Shown here one piece after another: positions 57,834-64,000 of a stretch of 64,000 nt of DNA. The translations under genes and the position numbers were made by a program. Numbering within the stretch: position 1 is the stretch's first letter; each line of letters starts with the position of its first letter. The notes beneath the pieces are model-generated. The model worked only from the letters and a program-made list of their open reading frames with translations. It made no database searches and was not told where the DNA came from. The stretch is from Anaeramoeba flamelloides (lineage: Eukaryota > Metamonada > Anaeramoebidae). The stretch spans positions 3,658,001 through 3,722,000 of the forward strand of contig JANTQA010000072.1 in NCBI GenBank assembly GCA_027625915.1, in the 5' to 3' direction.

Positions 57834-60439
57834 ATGGATTCCTTTGAAAAAAAACTTGAAAAAAGAAAATCAAAATTTAAATCAAAATCAAAAAAACAAG
57901 ACTCTGTTAATAAAAGAGTTAATTTAACAATCTCTCTTTCAAACAAAAATCGTGAAAAAAAATTAACCAACAAAAGAAAATTGCTCCAAGATTATAACCT
58001 TCTTCATCCCGAAAAAATACAGGAATACCAAAAGCTTCCACTACCAAAAGTATTAAACCTTTTTTTTTTTTATTTTATTGCCTTGGACAAAATCTGTCTT
58101 TTGGTCAAAAGAAAATTATAAAAAGAAAACAAACCCCTTTTTGATTTTAATTTTTTTTGTTTTATCTTGGACTAACAATAATAGGCTTCTGATTTTCCTC
58201 AAATTGCCAACCTACTTGAAGGCAATAACTTGGTTTCCATTCGAAAATATCTTTATCTTTTACGATCTTTGATAGCATTACCAGATCCACCGTATTCCAA
58301 ATTTGTATCTTCGGGAATAGTTGACTGTGTTATTAATTTTCTTCAAAACTCAAAAGATGTTGTTATATTGGTAAGACTGTTTCATTACTTTTTAATCTTC
58401 TTTTTCCTTTTTAGATTTTTTTTTTTTTTTATTTCAGATTTAATAACGTTCACAAAACATTTTTTGAGTCAAAACAAACTTTTTGTCATCCTTTAAAAAA
58501 CCAGGAACAACAAAAACAAATCGATCTTGTAAGGAAAATTTTTACAAAGCATTCTACCAGCTAATTCGGAAAATGCTTTGTGTTCCAAAATTTTCAATGT
58601 TTAGTTTCCAAAATCTTATTATTGCTCAATTTAAAGGTATGAATGAAGGTTATAATTTGCTAACAAAAAAAAAAATTGCTGTCTCACTATGGTATACATG
58701 GGATGTACATTTGCCACATGGAATTTGCAAGATAAACCAATCAAAAACAATTAAAAAATTACCAAGAGATATGATAAAACCGAGATAAAATAAATTTCAA
58801 AAATTGTTTAATTAATTCTTATTGATTGAACAGAATTAAAAAGACCTGGAAACTAACAAAATAAAATCGTGAAAAAAAGACAATTTATAATATAAATCTT
58901 GATCTTTGAATATCTTTTTTCTAATTGTTATCTCTTTCTCTGCTATTATACAAATGCAAAAAGCTGCTCCATCCCCACCATGAAAATTTAGAAAATATAG
59001 AAATTAATTTTCTATTATAACATTTAATACTGTATTACAAACCATACATTGCGAATTCCTGGATATGTTAGTCTATAAAAAACCTTACAATTTAGGAGAG
59101 AGAAAAAAATTTCTTTATTTTAATTTTTTTGATCTTCCAAATTGACAAACAAATTTAAAAATAAATAACCATTAAAGCGGATCGATCATTTTCAAAAAAT
59201 TGTAATAATCTCAGGTTTAAACTGTTTTAAAAACAAGATTGAAAAAAACTTTGGTGTTTCAGTAGTTTCCAAGTTTCTGTGATTTTGAAATTCAATTTTT
59301 TTCCATGTTTATAATAAAAAAAAATTTATCTTATCTTCAAAGAATTAAAAAAAATAATACAGGACTAAAGTCTTTTTAAAAATGTGAGGACTTTTTTAAA
59401 AATTTTTATAAAGTTTTCTAATTTGTAAAAAGTGATACTTTTTTCAGAATTAAAACTTTTAGTAAGTTTTCTTTTTTAATAAAGCGATGACTCAACCTTT
59501 AAATGATGCGTAGAGGCTGGAATAGGAAGAAAATCACCTTTTTTAAAAAAAGTTTTCACTTTATTAAAATAGAAAACTTTAAAAAAGTTTTAATTCTAAC
59601 AATCTCATAAAAAAAAAAAGTACTCACTTTTTTAAAATGGCTGTAATAATTTATTTCAAAATGTAATTTGTTTCAATACGATTCCATAAATCATTTACGG
59701 ATTTTTTTAAACCTAAAATTCGAATAGTATTCAACTGCTTGGCTAATTCAATAACATATTCTCATTATATAAAAAATATTATTATTTTTCCAATCTTCAT
59801 ACTTTTTCCATTTACAAATAATTAGTTTGAATCAGCATGGATCATTTGTAATATTGCAAGTACAAGTTCAATATTTGTAACCAGGTTATATAAAATGAAT
59901 ATAATTCCAATATTAATTGATTTATTAGATCACGATAATATAAGAATTTTAGAACAGGTAATTTGGGCATTGGGCAATATTAGCGGAGATCGTATATTAT
60001 ATCGCGATTTGATTATTAAAACAGAAGGATGCATTGAAAAAATTATCAAAGCTTTTCAAAAAGAAACAAGTGATTCAGAATTAATAAAAACTATATGTTG
60101 GGCTTATACAAATTTCGTAAGAGATCCAAACAAAGAGGTTGTAAAATTGGTAAACTCGTGAAACTAATTTAATTATATTTTTGAATTTTCAAATTTTTCA
60201 TTTTTTTAACTTTGCTCTTTTGATTATTTATTTTTTATGTTATTTTTTTTTTTATAAATACTATTCATTCAATAGACTGGAGATGCACTCCCCCACCTTA
60301 CAAAATTACTTTATCATGAAGAAATTTCAATTATTTCCGATGTTTGTAATTCCTTATGCAACCTTACAACAAGAAATTTCAAAATGGTTGATCTATTAAT
60401 CGATTGTAATGTTATCAAAAAAATAATAGACTTAATTAG
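57834..60439 (+). CDS. Importin alpha (karyopherin alpha), 3' part not seen
   Basis: An adaptor that binds classical nuclear localisation signals and, through its basic IBB domain, importin beta. Visible exons are 57834-58049, 58185-58370, 59826-60149 and 60276-60439 (donor GTTTGT, phase 2). Exon 1 encodes a Lys/Arg-rich IBB region (KRKSKFKSKSKKQ, NLTISLSNKNREKKLTNKRK). ARM repeats follow: SKFVSSGIVDCVINFLQNSK, FESAWIICNIASTSS, EQVIWALGNISGDR, TICWAYTNFVRDPN. Three W-x-x-x-N pairs that grip the NLS backbone are present. In the next repeat (SDVCNSLCNLTTRN) the usual Trp is Asn. The fourth exon cannot be terminal, so at least four ARM repeats remain to the right, within a long intron or beyond the window. 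Confidence 0.88.
58371..59825. other. Importin alpha intron 2, with an unexplained frame and a MITE
   Basis: The 1455-bp intron contains an open plus-strand frame of about 95 codons to 58788. It reads KENFYKAFYQLIRKMLCVPK, NLIIAQFKGMNEGYNLL and LWYTWDVHLPHGICKI, is of mixed composition and matches no family I know. A TA-flanked MITE lies at 59360-59643. Confidence 0.4.
59360..59643. mobile_element. 284-bp MITE, TA-flanked, CAG...CTG ends, second copy
   Basis: It starts CAGGACTAAAGTCTTTTTAA and ends CTCACTTTTTTAAAATGGCTG, with TA at 59358-59359 and 59644-59645. It is colinear with 39903-40182 (AAGTTTTCTTTTTTAATAAA, ATGATGCGTAGAGGCTGGAA versus ATGAGGTGTAGATGTTGTAG). It lies in importin alpha intron 2. 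Confidence 0.75.
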
Positions 60440-60719
60440 GTTTGTAATTTTGATTTTCTTTAATAATTAATATAAAAAAAAAAAAAAAAAATTATTTAAA
60501 TATTAATTTTTCATTTTGTTTATTAACTTGAGTGCGATATATGAAACACCTAAAAAAAATCCAAAAAATAAGAAGACAAAACGAAAGAATATTGCAATTC
60601 GTTTTTTTCAATTGATTTTTTAGACAAGGGAGTAATTAAAGAAATATTTCTAAATATATATATATAAAAGAAAAGAAGTGAAATAATAAAAATATTATAA
60701 TAAAAAAATTAATAATATC
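60440..60719. other. AT-rich sequence after the last visible importin exon
   Basis: Presumed intron. No ARM-repeat coding sequence is visible here. Confidence 0.4.
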
Positions 60720-61790
60720 ATTTGTATGATCAAATTAAAAAAAACCGAGATATTATCGTTATCTTTTCTTAAAATTTGAAAGAATTTAATAAAAATCAAA
60801 GATTTTACTAAATTCTTTTGAATTATGGAAAACCATTGTTAGCTTTTCTATTATTTGAAAGAAATTAAAGTAAAATTTCAATACTTTTCTTTAAATTTGA
60901 GAAAAAGAAAATTTCATAAATTTTCGTTTTATTTCTCGAATTCAAAAAAATCACTTTTAGTTTTTTCATGAGTTTTCTGTTTATTTAGAAAATCTATTGA
61001 TTTTCGTTAGGTTTTTTTTACTTTTCGAAATAAACCGAAAATTTATTAAAATTTTCTGTTTATTTCAAAAAGTAAAAAAAAACCTAGAACACTTCACAAA
61101 TAAAATAGAAAACCTCAAAAAAACCTAGAACACTTTAGAATAAAACAGAAAATTCAAGAAAACCGCTGTTAGTTTTTCTACTTTTAAAAGAATTGAGTAA
61201 AATCTTAGATTTTTCTCCATTCTTTTGAATTCTACAAAAGAGCAGTTCGGTTTTTTATTTTTTTTTAGAAATAAAAACAAAATTCTTAAAGTAAATTTCT
61301 TTTTATTGTTTAAATAATCAAAAAACGAGGTACCCAACACAACTTTACAACACACTTCCTGAATTTACATAAGGAGTAAAAACCCGATAAAAATATTATC
61401 AATGATAAATACAATTTCCACAATCTGTGATTAATAATTGGTATTTCACTTATGTTTTTTTTTCTCGAGTTTTTCTGTTTATTTATAAAATCAATAAATT
61501 TTCTGAATAAAACAGAAAACCTCAAGAAAACTTAGATACTCTACGTTACTCTACGTTACTCTACGGTACTCGACGGCACTCTACAAGCACTCTTCCTGAA
61601 TTCACAGAAGAAGTAAAAACCTGATAAAAATATTATCAATGATAAATAAGAATTCCACAATTTGTGATTAATAATTGGTATTCCACTGTCGTTAGGTTTT
61701 TTTTAAATTGGGATAATGGTAGAAAATCAAATATTTTACTCAATTAAATTAAAAAAAAAAAAAACTAGACACTATCTCTCGTGCTTGGAC
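60720..61790. repeat. Palindromic-mosaic repeat, locus E (largest)
   Basis: A chain of hairpin modules. Bases 61010-61084 are a near-perfect palindrome starting GGTTTTTTTTACTTTTCGAA. Bases 60767-60835 and 61183-61245 carry the AGAATTGAGTAAAATC and TTTTGAATTCT arms. A module with ATAAAAATATTATCAATGAT and GTGATTAATAATTGGTATT appears twice in direct orientation (61366-61448, 61608-61686). Bases 61537-61586 are five 10-bp units (TACTCTACGT twice, TACTCTACGG, TACTCGACGG, CACTCTACAA). Confidence 0.7.
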
Positions 61791-64000
61791 ATCAGTTACC
61801 CAAATTTATTAGGTAATAAAGAAAAAATAATAGAAAAATTGAAAATAATTTTCTATAGTAAATAAAGCACCTTTGTAGGTTTAAAAACAAAAACTAATGA
61901 GTTTTACATTTTTTTTTAAAATAACTTTTTGAAAGTTATTTTCCAATTTTTTTAAAAAAATTAGAAAAAAAAAAAAAAAACAAATAAAGAAAAAAATTTC
62001 ATTGAAAATCTCTGTGACAAAACAAAAGTTAGTTGGAATGTAATAATAAACACTTGAAATTCCAAGTAAATTAGATCTTGAGTCATACAATAAAAAATAT
62101 TATTTTTCCACACCTTTGTTCTTTTATTTTTTTCGATTTATTATTGTTACGTAATTGTTTTGTAATTTTTTTTATTTTACAAGGCCTATAGTTGCAAAGT
62201 AAATTAGCTCCATTCTCTTCAGTTTCTAAAAAAAAAATTGTTCTTTAATTTTTCGTTTACTAACTAAACTTTCTAAACTTTCTTTTCTTTTCTTTTCAAA
62301 AAAATTTAAACTTGAGTTTTATTGTGTTTGAAAAATTCTATATTAATAAATTTTACAAGGATGAATTGTTCCCCATTTTTAATTCTCTGAATTTTTGACC
62401 AATTTGCTTGGTAAAATAGATTACTATTTTTTTATGCTGGAAAAAAGACTTCAAATGATTTTCAAAATCCTGATTTTTTCCTTTTATACTCAAAATACTC
62501 CTTTAAGTTTTCTAATCATAAGAGCTTTTATGATTAAAATCTTGACAAGAACAATAAATTTCATAATTTTGGTTGATTAATTTGTTTTTTTGTTATTACC
62601 TATAATATTCTCTTTTAAAATGACTGTATGATTAAATCAATGATATAAAAATTAAAAAAAAAAACCTATATTAATTCAAACAGTGGATATTGACTATATT
62701 CCAAAATAAGCTCATCAAAAGATTTCAAAAAAATGGAAAAAAAAAAAAACCACTTTTTTTGTGCAAAAATAACAATATACGAAAAATCAATTCAATATAA
62801 AATATACAACATGATCGGTATCAAAACGATTTTTTAAAATAATAAAATACTAGTTATATCGGTTTTTCCTTCTATTGGAAATTTTATGGAGATTAAACCT
62901 CTTTGTAAAAAGATTTTTACGATCAAAAAGAAAAAAAGAAATACGAATTTTTACACTTAAAAAAAATATAATATTAAAATTGAGATCATAAATTTTTATA
63001 TCTTTTTAAGCAATACCGATCGTACAAACAAATTAAAATATTTATTAAGAATCAATAAATGATTAAGAACAATTTTGGATAATTTAATAGTTGAATTTAT
63101 ATTGAATTTAATAAAGAATCATGTACAAAAAAAAATTTCTCTTACTCTTTCGGAAATAGTTTATAAACTAAATTCCATAAAATTTTAACCACTCTTATTA
63201 CTGATAAATTCAAAAAAAGGTAACAATTTTTTTGGTTCATTTGGGTTTATTGTTAAGGATTTAGTGTTAAAAAACACTTTATCTGTTAATAAGAGAATTT
63301 TGAAATGACTAAATTTGTAACTTCTAATTCATAGAGTGAATAGACATAATCATTAGAATCTTTTTAAACAAATTTTAAATTTATTTTTATCTTGCTATGA
63401 GAAGAATAGAAAAACTTTAAAAGAAAAAAAAAAAATAAAACAAAAAAAAAAAATAACAACAAAAAAAAACGAAGAATTTAAAAATAGATAAAAAAAAAGT
63501 TGTGAGTTTTTGGAACCCATAATCAATTTGTAAATTTATATGATACAATATCATTTGAATTTGAGCTCTTTTTTCAATGTAGAATGTTGGGTATATATTG
63601 ACAAAAAAATATTATCCCACAATTTCATAAATTTCTTATATGTTCATTTTCCTCAACAATTCATCTTTATATCTTCTTTAGATCACAATCTTAAAAACAA
63701 AAACTTTGAATTTTTTTGAGTTCTTTTATTCATTTTTTTCTAGTTTTCTCATATTTTTTACATCCCCTTCTGAAATGATTGGCGCAATCAATTTTTTTTT
63801 TCTCGATAATCAAGGCATATTTTAGAATCTACACCCCTTTTCCAGTTATATACGTATCTATTTAAAACCATTTGACAAATGCTTTCAGTTTGTAAACTGT
63901 TGTTGATAATTTAAAGTTTAGATATGGCTATTTTCCCCGAAAGTTGTCTGGAAATTTGGCTAATTTTGAGAAATATTTTTAATTTACAGTTTTCTTCTCC
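61791..64000. other. Right end of window, no gene recognised
   Basis: AT-rich sequence, presumably still inside the importin alpha gene if its missing ARM repeats lie further right. A TTTTAAAATGACTGTATGA fragment at about 62610-62628 resembles the end of the CAG...CTG MITE. An acceptor-like TTTAATTTACAG lies at about 63977-63988, at the very edge. Nothing else is supported. Confidence 0.4.

Noticed and set aside
1-64000. CRISPR arrays, tRNA, rRNA and bacterial-type operons
   Set aside because: No regularly spaced direct repeats with unique spacers, no tRNA cloverleaf with an intact TTCGA arm, and no polycistronic layout were seen; the window is nuclear eukaryotic.

Overview
This is a very AT-rich eukaryotic nuclear window. 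The genes carry many spliceosomal introns with GT..AG borders; donors are mostly GTAA-type. Introns run from about 80 bases to almost 4 kb, and the genes lie in low-complexity A/T sequence. The long Asn/Glu/Lys/Gln/Ser low-complexity tracts, the two Rho-pathway regulators within 55 kb (an IQ-RhoGEF-PH-kelch protein and a RhoGAP) and the short, mostly TAA-terminated genes suggest an amoeboid protist, for example an Anaeramoeba-like or amoebozoan genome. The organism is inference; nothing in the window fixes the species.

Layout from left to right. Bases 1-7401 (minus) hold a five-exon RhoGEF gene whose 3' end runs off the window; its introns contain a TA-flanked MITE, a decayed LINE tail, a 531-bp Tc1/mariner-type MITE and part of a palindromic repeat mosaic. 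Bases 7402-13808 are gene-poor and packed with short inverted-repeat elements. Ribosomal protein eL15 (plus, three exons, complete) is at 13809-14728. A small type I membrane protein (plus, 19411-23451) seems to have a start codon assembled across a 5' intron. The spliceosome factor CWC22 (minus, 30738-25024) has two exons split by a 3.3-kb intron inside its MIF4G domain. A GPR180/TMEM145-like seven-TM protein (minus, 41992-35728) has six exons. Tubulin cofactor D (plus, 44323-52327) has three exons and one in-frame TAA inside a conserved exon. A one-exon RhoGAP (plus) occupies 54111-55592. A probable, unidentified minus-strand gene lies at 57639-56613. The first four seen exons of an importin alpha (plus, from 57834) follow, with the gene still open at 60439; I see no further exon before the right edge.

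The exon models were built by joining phase-compatible exons. For eL15, CWC22, the GPR180-like protein and TBCD the joins restore family-conserved sequence across every junction. The genes form no operon-like unit. They are general eukaryotic cell-biology genes (translation, splicing, microtubules, nuclear import, Rho signalling, membrane receptors).

The non-coding space carries at least six families of short inverted-repeat elements, several with TA target duplications typical of Tc1/mariner. It also holds an unusual dispersed mosaic of palindromes capped by a 10-bp periodic repeat, a 20-bp periodic CG-containing repeat and a pair of mirror-oriented 9-bp minisatellites. No tRNA, rRNA or CRISPR array was recognised.
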